Source of the DNA: an uncultured Clostridia bacterium
GTDB taxonomy: Bacteria; Bacillota; Clostridia; TANB77; CAG-465
Direction of reading: 5' to 3'
DNA: 54,390 nt
NCBI GenBank assembly: GCA_934132895.1
Contig: CAKPAG010000009.1
Location: 1 to 54,390 of the forward strand
The notes under the pieces are model-generated. The model worked only from the letters and a program-made list of their open reading frames with translations. It made no database searches and had not been told where the DNA came from. Made by a program: the position numbers and the translations under genes. Shown one piece after another: positions 33,457 to 41,964 of this stretch. The first letter of the stretch is position 1, and every line of letters begins with the position of its first letter.

Positions 33457-35268
33457 TTATTTTCTTCCTGCTCTTAATCTTTCAGTAGGATCTAATATCT
33501 TCTTTCTTAAACGTATGTTTTCAGGTGTTATTTCAACAAGTTCATCATCTGAAATAAATTCAATAGACTGTTCTAATGACATTTTTTTAGGTGGAACTAA
33601 TTTTAATGCATCGTCACTACCTGAAGCTCTTGTATTGGTTAAATGCTTTTCTTTACATACATTAATTGTAAGATCATCACTTCTTGAATTTTCTCCAACT
33701 ATCATACCAACATATACTTCAGTTCCTGGTCCTATAAATAATGTTGATCTTTCTTGTGCATTAAATAATCCATAAGTTGTTGATTTACCGTTTTCAAATG
33801 CAATAACAGTTCCTCTTGTTCTTGTCATTACCTCACCTTTATCTGGTTCATATCCAGCAAAAGTATGGTTCATAATTCCATTACCCTTTGTATCAGTCAT
33901 AAATTCTCCTCTATAACCGATAAGTCCACGAGCTGGTATCTTAAATTCAAGTCTTGAATATCCCGCTTGTGAAGTTGATGGAGCCATATTTGTCATTTCA
34001 CCTTTTCTTTGACCAATTTTTTCTATAATTACACCAACATATTCATCTGGGACATCAATTACTAAGTCTTCAATTGGCTCGCATTTAACTCCATTTATTT
34101 CTTTATATATAACTGTTGGACGTGAAACTAAAAGTTCGTATCCTTCTCTTCTCATATTTTCTATTAATATTGATAAATGTAGTTCTCCTCTTCCTGATAC
34201 TTTAAAACTATCAGCAGAATCTGTTTCTTCAACTCTTAGTGAAACATTTGTTTCTAATTCTTTAAATAGTCTATCTCTTAAATGTCTAGATGTTATAAAC
34301 TTACCTTCTTTTCCTGCAAAAGGTCCATTATTTACGCTAAATGTCATAGAAACAGTTGGTTCATCTATATCTACAAATTCTACAGCTTCAGGATTTTCTA
34401 TATCAGCAATTGTTTCACCAATATTTATTCCTTCAACGCCTTGAACTGCAACTATATCACCACATGTAGCTTCATCTACTTCTACTCTATTTAATCCTGA
34501 ATATGTGAATAGTTTCCCTATTTTAGTATTTTGAACACTACCATCTTTTTTGCAAAGTGCTACTTGAGATCCATTTTTTATTGTTCCTCTTTCTATTCTA
34601 CCAATTCCGACTCTACCTGTATATTCATCATAATCTATATTTGTAACAAGCAATTGTAATGGCTCATCTTTTGAACCTTGTGGTTCTGGAACTGTATCAA
34701 CTATTGTATCAAATAATGGTTTCATATTAGTACTTTCGTCTTCTAATTCATATTTTGCAAATCCGTTTTTTCCTGAAGCATATACTACTTTAAAATCTAA
34801 TTGTTCATCTGTTGCGTTAAGATCCATAAAAAGTTCTAAAACTTCATCTACAACTTCTTTTGGTCTTGCACCAGGTCTATCAATTTTATTTACTACAACA
34901 ATTGGAACTAAGTCTAAAGCTAATGCTTTACTTAAAACAAATCTTGTTTGTGGCATTGGTCCATCGAAAGCATCAACTAAAAGTATAACACCATCTACCA
35001 TTTTAAGCACACGTTCAACTTCTCCACCAAAGTCAGCATGTCCTGGGGTATCAACAATGTTTATTTTTATATCATTATACATAATAGCTGTATTTTTTGA
35101 AAGAATTGTAATTCCTCTTTCTCTTTCTATATCATTTGAATCCATTACACGTTCATCAACTTGTTCATTTTCTCTAAATGTACCACTTTGTCTTAAAAGT
35201 GCATCTACTAAAGTAGTTTTTCCGTGGTCAACATGGGCTATTATAGCTACGTTTCTTAAGTTTTTCAT
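33457..35268 (-). CDS. typA: Ribosome-associated GTPase TypA/BipA
   Basis: 603 residues, the usual length. A translational GTPase related to EF-G and LepA that helps 50S subunit assembly, mainly in cold or stress. G1 is AHVDHGKTTL (11-20), G2 RGITI, G3 DTPGHADFGGEVER and G4 NKIDRPGARP. The G domain, beta-barrel domain 2, EF-G-like domains and the C-terminal BipA-specific domain all appear present. Promoter with an 18-bp spacer upstream. Monocistronic. Confidence 0.97.
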   Translation of the reverse strand: MKNLRNVAIIAHVDHGKTTLVDALLRQSGTFRENEQVDERVMDSNDIERERGITILSKNTAIMYNDIKINIVDTPGHADFGGEVERVLKMVDGVILLVDAFDGPMPQTRFVLSKALALDLVPIVVVNKIDRPGARPKEVVDEVLELFMDLNATDEQLDFKVVYASGKNGFAKYELEDESTNMKPLFDTIVDTVPEPQGSKDEPLQLLVTNIDYDEYTGRVGIGRIERGTIKNGSQVALCKKDGSVQNTKIGKLFTYSGLNRVEVDEATCGDIVAVQGVEGINIGETIADIENPEAVEFVDIDEPTVSMTFSVNNGPFAGKEGKFITSRHLRDRLFKELETNVSLRVEETDSADSFKVSGRGELHLSILIENMRREGYELLVSRPTVIYKEINGVKCEPIEDLVIDVPDEYVGVIIEKIGQRKGEMTNMAPSTSQAGYSRLEFKIPARGLIGYRGEFMTDTKGNGIMNHTFAGYEPDKGEVMTRTRGTVIAFENGKSTTYGLFNAQERSTLFIGPGTEVYVGMIVGENSRSDDLTINVCKEKHLTNTRASGSDDALKLVPPKKMSLEQSIEFISDDELVEITPENIRLRKKILDPTERLRAGRK

Positions 35269-35310
35269 AACATAAATCTTCCTTCCTACACTAAAAATTA
35301 TAACATATTA

Positions 35311-35340
35311 ATTATACACTACTTTACACCTGTTTGTCAA
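35311..35340 (-). promoter_or_regulatory. Promoter of typA
   Basis: Minus strand TTGACA (35335-35340), 18-bp spacer, TATAAT (35311-35316). Confidence 0.8.
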
Positions 35341-35363
35341 CATAATTTTTTACTTTTGCAGAA

Positions 35364-35393
35364 AAAATGACAAGAAATTAATCTTGTCATTTT
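35364..35393 (-). terminator. Terminator of the Clp/FtsH hybrid gene
   Basis: 12-bp stem AAAATGACAAGA / TCTTGTCATTTT (minus strand reads the same) with T tracts on both sides. Confidence 0.85.
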
Positions 35394-35429
35394 TATAGCA
35401 TTTTAGCTTTGTCTTACTTCTATCATATC

Positions 35430-37517
35430 CTATTTAGAACTACCGTGACTTTTGCTAGAATAAATTTTATCAAGTTCATCTCTTGTTAAAATATATTTTG
35501 AAAGTAATGCTTTAGCAACTGCATCAATTCTATCCGAAAAAATATCTACAAGGTCTTTTGCAACCTTAAATTGATCATTTAATATTTTTGCCACTTCATC
35601 ATTAATCTTAACTTTGGTATTTTCATCAAGTTTTAAAATTTCATTTCCATTTTCATCATAAAAAGAAGGTGAAATATCAGAATTATAATTATTAAGTGAA
35701 AAGTCCAAGCTTCTATTAACAATCAAATTTCTGGCAATAAGAGTGGCATATCTAATATCAGTTTCTGCTCCAGTGCCTAGTCTTTCAAATTTAAAAATTT
35801 CCACTGCACGTCCTGCAAGTAATACCGTTATCTTATCAAGATAATCTTGTTTTGAATAAGAGACAACTGATTCATTTGTTTCTAATATATTGATTCCTAA
35901 TGAATCGTTTGTTGGTAATATAGATACAGCTATGACATTCTCTTTTTCTTCAAAACCTGTTGCCTTACTTACAACATAATGTGCTGCTTCATGATACGCA
36001 GTTATCTCATTTGTAATATTATCTACCTTTTTAAATTTTTGATATGAATCTTCAAAAACTTTTTGAACATGCTTTTTTGTAACCTTTAAAGAATTAGAAC
36101 TTTCAGCAATAGCCATAGCCCTATCACATAAGTCAAGTGACTTATCAGGATTTGAGCTACTCGATGAAAAACATGCAGAAGCAGTTATGATATAATCAAG
36201 TACATCATTGCTCATTTTTACTCCATGGAACTGTTCAAGTCCTTCTACTTTGAGTTTAATCATCTTTTTTACTTCAAAATACTTAGGTTCACGCACATTA
36301 ACTCTTTCAAATCTCCTTTTATATGCAGTGTCCTTTGCTATAAACTTATCATACTCTTCATAAGTTGTAGCTCCTACAACTATAACATCACCTCTTGCCA
36401 AAATAGGTTTTAAAGCTCCACTTAAATCATTTGCGCTTCCTTCGACCGCTCCTGCTCCCACTGTTGAATGTATTTCATCAATAAAGAGGATTATATTTTT
36501 ATTTTGCTCGAGGAATTTTTTTAAAGTAGATATTTTCTGCTCAAATTCTCCACGATATTTAGTTCCTGCAACAGAAGCTCCAACATCAAATGACAAAACT
36601 ATATAATCCTTAAATCTTTTTGGGCAAGTTTCGTTTATAATGTCTTGAGTTATTGCTTCGATTATTGCTGTCTTTCCCACTCCTGCATTTCCTACTAAAA
36701 TTGCATTTCTTTTAGTTTTTTTGGAAAAGATGTTCCAAAGTTGCTTTTTTTCTTTGTCTCTTCCAAGTATATCAGAAGGTTCTCCTTTTTCAAAACGTTC
36801 GTTGAATATTTCACAACAGCTTTCAAGTGCCGTAGGAATTAATAATCTTTTATTTGAAGAATCGTAAATAATACAGTCATTTTTCATATAGTTTGTAAAC
36901 TCTTCAAAAGTAGTTTCTGTGATATTTATAAGATGCTTAAGTAGTTTGTATGCACTGCATTCAGGCGTATTTAACATCTCATAAATTAAATTATCTCCAT
37001 CCATAATTTTTGAATTTGCTTCCTGCATTTTGGTTAATACACTTTCAAAAATCTTTTTAAGTTCTTCTGAGTATGGCAATTCTAAGTCTGGCATATACTC
37101 ATTAGACTCTTCATTCAATTTCTCTTCCATAAGAGTGTTTTTTACGGTTTCAGTAATATAACCTTTCAAATCCAGCTGTTCCTGTTTTTCTTCATCTTTT
37201 TCCAGAATATTTTCGCCTTTTTCTTCCTCCTCGGGTTCCTCATAAAAAGCCTCTGCCGCTTCTTTTCCATAAAGTTCTTCAAAAAGTTCAGGCGCAAAAA
37301 TTATGCTCTTTAAAACTATTTCTGGATTTATTACTAGACCATATTCAAAAAAATATCTATTTAACGATATATCTCCTGCCTTAATTAATCCCAACAGTAG
37401 ATGAGATGTTCTCAATTTGTCATCCACTAATTCTTCAGAAATTAGTACTGCGATTTCAAAAGCTTTCCGAACATTTTCTGTAACACAAAAATCATACATT
37501 TCTAAATAATTATTCAT
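35430..37517 (-). CDS. Hybrid AAA+ protease: ClpC-type N-domain, ClpA/B-type AAA+ module, FtsH-type M41 peptidase
   Basis: 695 residues from ATG 37517 (GGAGG 8 nt upstream; the ATG at 37532 lies on that site). Residues about 1-60 and about 145-200 resemble the two Clp N-repeats (TSHLLLGLIKAG), separated by an acidic insert. Residues about 240-480 form one Clp D1-type AAA+ module: GNAGVGKT (276-283), pore loop KYRG (320-323), Walker B LFIDEIHS (Asp347, Glu348), sensor GATTYEEY and arginine fingers in YKRRFERV. Residues about 495-690 are an M41 zinc peptidase with HEAAH (509-513) and third ligand Asp587 in GAETDI, as in FtsH. No membrane segment and no second AAA+ module. It is predicted to unfold and digest proteins in the cytoplasm. 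Confidence 0.85.
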   Translation of the reverse strand: MNNYLEMYDFCVTENVRKAFEIAVLISEELVDDKLRTSHLLLGLIKAGDISLNRYFFEYGLVINPEIVLKSIIFAPELFEELYGKEAAEAFYEEPEEEEKGENILEKDEEKQEQLDLKGYITETVKNTLMEEKLNEESNEYMPDLELPYSEELKKIFESVLTKMQEANSKIMDGDNLIYEMLNTPECSAYKLLKHLINITETTFEEFTNYMKNDCIIYDSSNKRLLIPTALESCCEIFNERFEKGEPSDILGRDKEKKQLWNIFSKKTKRNAILVGNAGVGKTAIIEAITQDIINETCPKRFKDYIVLSFDVGASVAGTKYRGEFEQKISTLKKFLEQNKNIILFIDEIHSTVGAGAVEGSANDLSGALKPILARGDVIVVGATTYEEYDKFIAKDTAYKRRFERVNVREPKYFEVKKMIKLKVEGLEQFHGVKMSNDVLDYIITASACFSSSSSNPDKSLDLCDRAMAIAESSNSLKVTKKHVQKVFEDSYQKFKKVDNITNEITAYHEAAHYVVSKATGFEEKENVIAVSILPTNDSLGINILETNESVVSYSKQDYLDKITVLLAGRAVEIFKFERLGTGAETDIRYATLIARNLIVNRSLDFSLNNYNSDISPSFYDENGNEILKLDENTKVKINDEVAKILNDQFKVAKDLVDIFSDRIDAVAKALLSKYILTRDELDKIYSSKSHGSSK

Positions 37518-37553
37518 TTTAGGTTCCTCCATTTTCTTTTTTTACTTTTATAA

Positions 37554-37580
37554 TTACAAAAGTATAAAACTTTTTTGTAA
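37554..37580. promoter_or_regulatory. Inverted repeat at the Clp/FtsH hybrid transcription start
   Basis: TTACAAAA (37554-37561) and TTTTGTAA (37573-37580) flank an 11-bp centre, just downstream of the -10. Possible operator or leader hairpin. Confidence 0.4.
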
Positions 37581-37584
37581 ACCT

Positions 37585-37613
37585 ATTATATAACCTGAAG
37601 GTGCAAAAGTCAA
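37585..37613 (-). promoter_or_regulatory. Promoter of the Clp/FtsH hybrid gene
   Basis: Minus strand TTGACT (37608-37613), 17-bp spacer, TATAAT (37585-37590). Confidence 0.85.
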
Positions 37614-37637
37614 CTAAAACATCATATAATATGCAAA

Positions 37638-37666
37638 AATGCACTCATTTTAACTTTGAGTACATT
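37638..37666. terminator. Terminator of cmk-plsC-UDG
   Basis: Stem AATGCACTCA / TGAGTACATT with one mismatch, T tract on the minus strand. Confidence 0.75.
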
Positions 37667-37677
37667 TTTTTAATCAC

Positions 37678-38163
37678 TTAATTTTTAAGAACAACGTCAT
37701 TCCAAGAAGAGTACAGTTTTTCAAATGAATATGAAGCATTTGTAGGTGATGTCGATGGCAAAGTATAATAATCAATACCGCTATAATGTTCTAAATATTT
37801 ACTATACACTTGAGATGCCTTCTTTCCATTAAAGATGATTGTATTTATTTTTGTATTTCTTAATAAATTGCAAATATCATTAACTTTAGGATCTTTTATA
37901 GAAGTGTCTAATGAGCCTTCAATTTCACATGAGTAAATAACATCCCAAATTGCAATTTTGTTATCTATCAATAGTTTCTTTTTTTCCGGTATAGTAGTTG
38001 GAACATCTGAATTTAAAATCTTAGCTATTAGCTTCCAAAACCTATTATATGGATTTGCATAATAAAAATTTTCTTCTCTTGACTTTATAGATGGAAAACT
38101 TCCAAGTATCAATATTTTACTATTAAAGTCATATACTGGCTCAAATGGATGTATTATTTTCAT
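37678..38163 (-). CDS. DNA-deoxyinosine glycosylase (UDG superfamily, family 6)
   Basis: 161 residues. The N-terminal motif ILILGSFPS followed by YYANPYNRFWKLIA is that of the hypoxanthine-DNA glycosylase branch of the uracil-DNA glycosylase superfamily. The C-terminal LPSTSPTNAS is the second conserved loop. These enzymes remove hypoxanthine from DNA after adenine deamination. It is the third gene of cmk-plsC-UDG (9 nt after plsC). The placement next to the RdgB-like dITPase in a different operon is only loosely linked in function. Confidence 0.85.
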   Translation of the reverse strand: MKIIHPFEPVYDFNSKILILGSFPSIKSREENFYYANPYNRFWKLIAKILNSDVPTTIPEKKKLLIDNKIAIWDVIYSCEIEGSLDTSIKDPKVNDICNLLRNTKINTIIFNGKKASQVYSKYLEHYSGIDYYTLPSTSPTNASYSFEKLYSSWNDVVLKN

Positions 38164-38172
38164 TGCATTTCC

Positions 38173-38751
38173 TCACTTATTTAATTCATAACAATTATCT
38201 AATAGTCTATCTGCTAATATCTGAATTTTATCTTTACTTTCCATATCTTCTTTCTTTATATATATTGGAGTACCATATATAATTTTAACTTTTGAAAATA
38301 TTTTAGCATTTTTAGTTATATATACTGGTACTATCGGTACATTTGCTTTATATGCAATATATATTGGGCCAACTTTAGCATTTCCTCTTTCTCTATCTTT
38401 TTTTATTCTTTGTCCTTCAGGAAATATTAAAAGTTTTCTTTTGTCCACGCCCTTAAAAAGATGTATAGCATGTATTAGACTTCTAGCATCATGTTCGCCA
38501 CGCTTTATAGGGAAAACATTAAGCCTTGTTAAGAAAAATCTATTAAAACGACTTTCAAAAAGTTCTGCTTTAGCCATTATTGCAAGGTTATTGGTTTTAG
38601 AAAATATCCATGCAGGTTCTACTGTATTAGAATGATTTGAACATATTAAACACTTATCTAAACTTTCCTCGTTTTCCTTATTTATGAATTTTACTCTATA
38701 AAAAATTTTGCAAAGGAAAAAATTTGCAAGAGCTTTAGCTAATTTAACCAT
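38173..38751 (-). CDS. 1-acyl-sn-glycerol-3-phosphate acyltransferase (PlsC family)
   Basis: 192 residues. It makes phosphatidic acid from lysophosphatidic acid at the membrane. Block III is FPEGQR (usually FPEGTR), with IVPVYI as block IV. The catalytic HX4D motif reads NHSNTVEP here, so the Asp is Glu (HX4E). The change is conservative and may or may not keep activity. The start is 2 nt after the cmk stop, a common cmk-plsC pairing in Firmicutes. A short N-terminal hydrophobic patch may contact the membrane. Confidence 0.82.
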   Translation of the reverse strand: MVKLAKALANFFLCKIFYRVKFINKENEESLDKCLICSNHSNTVEPAWIFSKTNNLAIMAKAELFESRFNRFFLTRLNVFPIKRGEHDARSLIHAIHLFKGVDKRKLLIFPEGQRIKKDRERGNAKVGPIYIAYKANVPIVPVYITKNAKIFSKVKIIYGTPIYIKKEDMESKDKIQILADRLLDNCYELNK

Positions 38752-38753
38752 TG

Positions 38754-39434
38754 TTAGTCTATCCTTTCTTTTAATAATTCTATTACTCTATTTACTGTTA
38801 AATCATTTGTTAGGTCAGTTGTGTCAATTTCTACTGCATCTTCTGCTTTTTTTAAAGGAGACTCTTTTCTAGTACTATCTTGTAAGTCCCTTTTAATTAA
38901 TGCTTCTTTTACATCTTCAATATTTACTTCTCTTCCTTTTTTCTCTAAATCTCTTTTTCTTCTTAATGCTCTGATATCAATCGAAGCAGTTAAAAATATT
39001 TTTAGAGTTGCATCAGGAAATACAACTGTAGTTACATCTCTTCCCTCTAATACAACATTTTCATCTCCTGCCATTTGTCTTTGAAGTTCAACAAGTTTTT
39101 CTCTTACATATTTATTTTTTGAAACATTTGAAGCTCCCATTGATATTTCTTCCGTTCTAATTTTATCTGTTATATCTTCATTATTTAAAAATACTATAGT
39201 TTCTCCATTTATGTATTTAAGCTTTATTTCTATTAAATCTAAATTTGCCTTTATATTTTCTTCTGTCATTTCTATATTTTTAGATATAAAATAATAAGCT
39301 GTTGCTCTATACATGGCACCAGTATCAATATATAGAATATTCAATTTTTTAGCAATTCCTTTGGCTAAAACCGATTTTCCAGTTGCGGCTCCGCCATCTA
39401 TTGCAATAACAAATTTTTTGGCTAAACTAGTCAT
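38754..39434 (-). CDS. cmk: Cytidylate kinase
   Basis: 226 residues from ATG 39434 (ribosome binding site AGGAGG). The open frame continues about 36 codons upstream, but only this start has a site. It phosphorylates CMP and dCMP. P-loop GGAATGKS (about 15-22). The CMP-binding segment has YIDTGAMYRATAYY and the lid EGRDVTTVVFPDATLKIFLTAS. First gene of a three-gene operon with plsC and the UDG gene. Confidence 0.94.
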   Translation of the reverse strand: MTSLAKKFVIAIDGGAATGKSVLAKGIAKKLNILYIDTGAMYRATAYYFISKNIEMTEENIKANLDLIEIKLKYINGETIVFLNNEDITDKIRTEEISMGASNVSKNKYVREKLVELQRQMAGDENVVLEGRDVTTVVFPDATLKIFLTASIDIRALRRKRDLEKKGREVNIEDVKEALIKRDLQDSTRKESPLKKAEDAVEIDTTDLTNDLTVNRVIELLKERID

Positions 39435-39469
39435 TTTTTCATTCCTCCTATTTATTTTTTGTTTAAAAT

Positions 39470-39498
39470 ATGATATCATATATATAGATTTTTGTAAA
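39470..39498 (-). promoter_or_regulatory. Promoter of cmk operon
   Basis: Minus strand TTTACA (39493-39498), 17-bp spacer, TATCAT (39470-39475), 35 bp before the start. Confidence 0.5.
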
Positions 39499-39517
39499 GA
39501 AATTTTAAAGGAAGTTG

Positions 39518-40054
39518 GTGAAAGTTTTGTCAAAAGATTCAAAAGTATTTGATAATAAATTAATTGTATTATATATACTAGAAAACGCTCATATGCCCCT
39601 TGATATTACCCAAATACTAAAATACTGTGAGGATTTTGAAGATATTACATATTTTGATATTTCTGCATATATTGAATCTTTGAAATCTAGTAACTATATT
39701 GAAGAAATTTTAAGCGGTGGTAATGTTTATTTTAAAACTACTGAACTTGGAAGTGATACGCTAAACAAACTAGTTGAATTAGTTCCTGGAATTAATCTTC
39801 ATAACTTAAAAAAAATGTTAAATAAAAATGCTGTTGAGGTAAAAACTGATTACTCAATTGGAACTAGTATATATCCATTAAAGGAAGATGAATACAAAAT
39901 TTCTTGCTTTATAAAAGACGGAAATTATGAACTTGTAAATATCACCATGTATGCTGCCACAAAAGACCAAGCTAAAAGTATATCTAAAACTTGGAATGGT
40001 AATGCTGAAGAGATTTACTCTAAACTTTTAAAACTTATGACTAAAGAGGATTAA
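39518..40054 (+). CDS. DUF4364 family protein
   Basis: 178 residues from a GTG start. TTG at 39515 and TTG at 39527 are alternatives; the ribosome binding site AAAGGAAG does not decide clearly. It has the DUF4364 beginning NKLIVLYILENAHMPL and a winged-helix-like N-terminal half (about 10-75), with a mixed alpha/beta second half. The family is common in Clostridia and its role is unknown; a DNA-binding regulator is the usual guess. Divergent from cmk, ends at a terminator before serS. Confidence 0.72.
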   Translation: MKVLSKDSKVFDNKLIVLYILENAHMPLDITQILKYCEDFEDITYFDISAYIESLKSSNYIEEILSGGNVYFKTTELGSDTLNKLVELVPGINLHNLKKMLNKNAVEVKTDYSIGTSIYPLKEDEYKISCFIKDGNYELVNITMYAATKDQAKSISKTWNGNAEEIYSKLLKLMTKED

Positions 40055-40083
40055 AAGACTATAATTAAATATTATAATTATTT

Positions 40084-40108
40084 AAGGGATTTTTTCCCTT
40101 ATTTTTTT
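40084..40108 (+). terminator. Terminator of the DUF4364 gene
   Basis: Stem AAGGGA / TCCCTT with a 5-nt T loop, followed by ATTTTTTT. Confidence 0.85.
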
Positions 40109-40126
40109 GAATTTTCGCAACTTTAC

Positions 40127-40155
40127 TTGAATTTATCTTTTGGTAATAGTATAAT
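40127..40155 (+). promoter_or_regulatory. Promoter of serS
   Basis: TTGAAT (40127-40132), 17-bp spacer, TATAAT (40150-40155). The leader of about 30 nt is too short for a T-box. Confidence 0.8.
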
Positions 40156-40186
40156 ATATACTGAAATTTAAGGAGGCGTTTTATAT

Positions 40187-41464
40187 ATGTTAGATATAAA
40201 ATATATTAGAGAAAATAGTGAGCTAGTAAAAAAAGCCGCTGCTGACAAATTAATTAATGTTGATATAGATAGATTACTTTCTATTGATGTTGAGATTAGG
40301 AAACTAAGTCTTAAACTTGATACACTAAAAGAAAAAAGAAATAAACTTTCAAAAGCCATTCCTACACTTTCAAATGAGGAAAAAAACAAAGCTATATTAG
40401 AAGTAAAAGATTTAAAATCTGAAATTGCAGAACTTGAAAAAGAAATTTCACCTTTAAATGAAGAATATAAATCTTTAATGTATATGGTACCTGGAGTACC
40501 GCTTGATGAAGTACCAATAGGAAAAACTGATGAAGATAACGTTGAAATAAAACGTGTTGGTGAAATTCCTACTTTTGATTTTGAAATTAAAGACCATGTA
40601 GACTTAGCTGAATCTCTTGATTTAGTAGATATACCTAGAGGTGTAAAAGTAGCTGGTTCTCGTTCATATTATCTAAAAAATGAAGCTGTATTACTTGAGA
40701 TGGCACTATGTAGATATGTTGTAGATAAATTAGTTAAAAAAGGTTTTACTCCTATGACAGTACCTACTCTTGTTAAAGAGGCACCTATGTATGGTACAAG
40801 TTATTTTCCAGGTGGACGTGACCAAGCATATGCTGTTACAGAAGATAATCTATACTTAGTTGGTACTTCTGAAGTTGCACTTGTTTCATATCATAGCGAC
40901 GAAACTTTTGAATCTCCTGAGGTACTTCCTAAAATGTACTGTGGTTACTCTAGTTGTTATAGACGTGAAGCTGGTACTTATGGAAAAGATACTAGAGGAC
41001 TATATAGAGTACACCAATTTACTAAAATTGAACAAGTAATAATGTGTGAAGCTGACTTTGATAAACAACATGAACTTCATGACTTCTTATTAAATAATGC
41101 TGAAGAAATTATGCAAGACTTAAAAATACCATATAGAGTTGTAAAAGTATGTACTGGTGACATGGGAATTGGACAAGTTAGAAAGCATGACATAGAAGCT
41201 TGGATGCCAAGTCGTGGAAAATATAGCGAAACTCATTCATGTTCTTCTTTTAACGACTTTCAAGCTAGAAGAAGTAATATAAAATACAAAGATAAAGATG
41301 GAAATACAAAGTATTGCTTTACATTAAATAATACTGCAATTGCTTCTCCAAGAATTCTTATTCCTATACTTGAACTTAATCAAAATGTTGATGGAAGCGT
41401 TAATATTCCAGAAGTACTTATACCATATATGAATGGAATGACTAAAATTATGCCAAAAAAATAG
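40187..41464 (+). CDS. serS: Seryl-tRNA synthetase
   Basis: 425 residues, the usual length. Class II synthetase that charges tRNA-Ser with serine. The N-terminal coiled-coil arm (about 25-105) binds the long variable arm of tRNA-Ser. Motif 2 is SSCYRREAG and motif 3 is IASPRILIPILE. The segment SCSSFNDFQARR before motif 3 is typical. In several Clostridia motif 3 also starts with NNT rather than NGSGLA. Ribosome binding site AAGGAGG. Confidence 0.97.
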   Translation: MLDIKYIRENSELVKKAAADKLINVDIDRLLSIDVEIRKLSLKLDTLKEKRNKLSKAIPTLSNEEKNKAILEVKDLKSEIAELEKEISPLNEEYKSLMYMVPGVPLDEVPIGKTDEDNVEIKRVGEIPTFDFEIKDHVDLAESLDLVDIPRGVKVAGSRSYYLKNEAVLLEMALCRYVVDKLVKKGFTPMTVPTLVKEAPMYGTSYFPGGRDQAYAVTEDNLYLVGTSEVALVSYHSDETFESPEVLPKMYCGYSSCYRREAGTYGKDTRGLYRVHQFTKIEQVIMCEADFDKQHELHDFLLNNAEEIMQDLKIPYRVVKVCTGDMGIGQVRKHDIEAWMPSRGKYSETHSCSSFNDFQARRSNIKYKDKDGNTKYCFTLNNTAIASPRILIPILELNQNVDGSVNIPEVLIPYMNGMTKIMPKK

Positions 41465-41484
41465 ACCGCATTTGCGATCTATTT
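41459..41484. terminator. Bidirectional terminator overlapping the serS stop
   Basis: Stem AAATAGA-CGCA / TGCG-TCTATTT starting in the last serS codons. T tracts lie on both strands, so it also serves the Spo0A-C gene. Confidence 0.88.
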
Positions 41485-41491
41485 TTTTATA

Positions 41492-41923
41492 TTATTCTTC
41501 AACATTTGTATAGTTTTTAATAATATTAACAATTTCAAATATAAAGTCCGAATTTGTTATTTTCATTCCTTGAGTATAATTAAAGAAGATAAACTTTCTA
41601 ATCAACAACTGATTATATGAAACATTGGTATTGCCAATAGTATCTTTAATAGCGTACCGTATATTTCTTTCTACTCTAGCTGCATGTTCACAGCTTCCGT
41701 AATACTCTTTTGCAAGTTCAGGATATACTTCTTTGGTCATCTTCACCTTATAAGGATTAGGATCTTTTAGAAAAATCAAAATAGCTTTCTTTAGATACTC
41801 ATACCCCGAAACCGATGCCCGAGCACCAATTGATTTTAGCAACAAGTCTACCAACTCTTCATCTGTAGATGCACTCGATAAAATTTCACACAACATTTGT
41901 TTCGACTTTAATAATTCTTCCAT
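41492..41923 (-). CDS. Stand-alone Spo0A C-terminal-domain protein
   Basis: 143 residues, ribosome binding site CAGGAGGA. The whole protein matches the DNA-binding effector domain of Spo0A: LKSIGARASVSGYEYLKKAI, then YPELAKEY and the recognition region ARVERNIRYAI, and near the end MKITNSDFIFEIV. There is no receiver domain, so it cannot be controlled by the phosphorelay in the usual way. It may bind 0A-type boxes constitutively or be regulated by abundance. It is 41 nt after the SSB-like gene, likely one operon. Confidence 0.8.
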   Translation of the reverse strand: MEELLKSKQMLCEILSSASTDEELVDLLLKSIGARASVSGYEYLKKAILIFLKDPNPYKVKMTKEVYPELAKEYYGSCEHAARVERNIRYAIKDTIGNTNVSYNQLLIRKFIFFNYTQGMKITNSDFIFEIVNIIKNYTNVEE

Positions 41924-41964
41924 TTTCTTTTCCTCCTGTAATAATAATATTAATAATATTAAAC

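Noticed and set aside
40055..40186. T-box riboswitch upstream of serS
   Set aside because: The leader downstream of the promoter is about 30 nt, too short for a T-box, and no T-box sequence is present.
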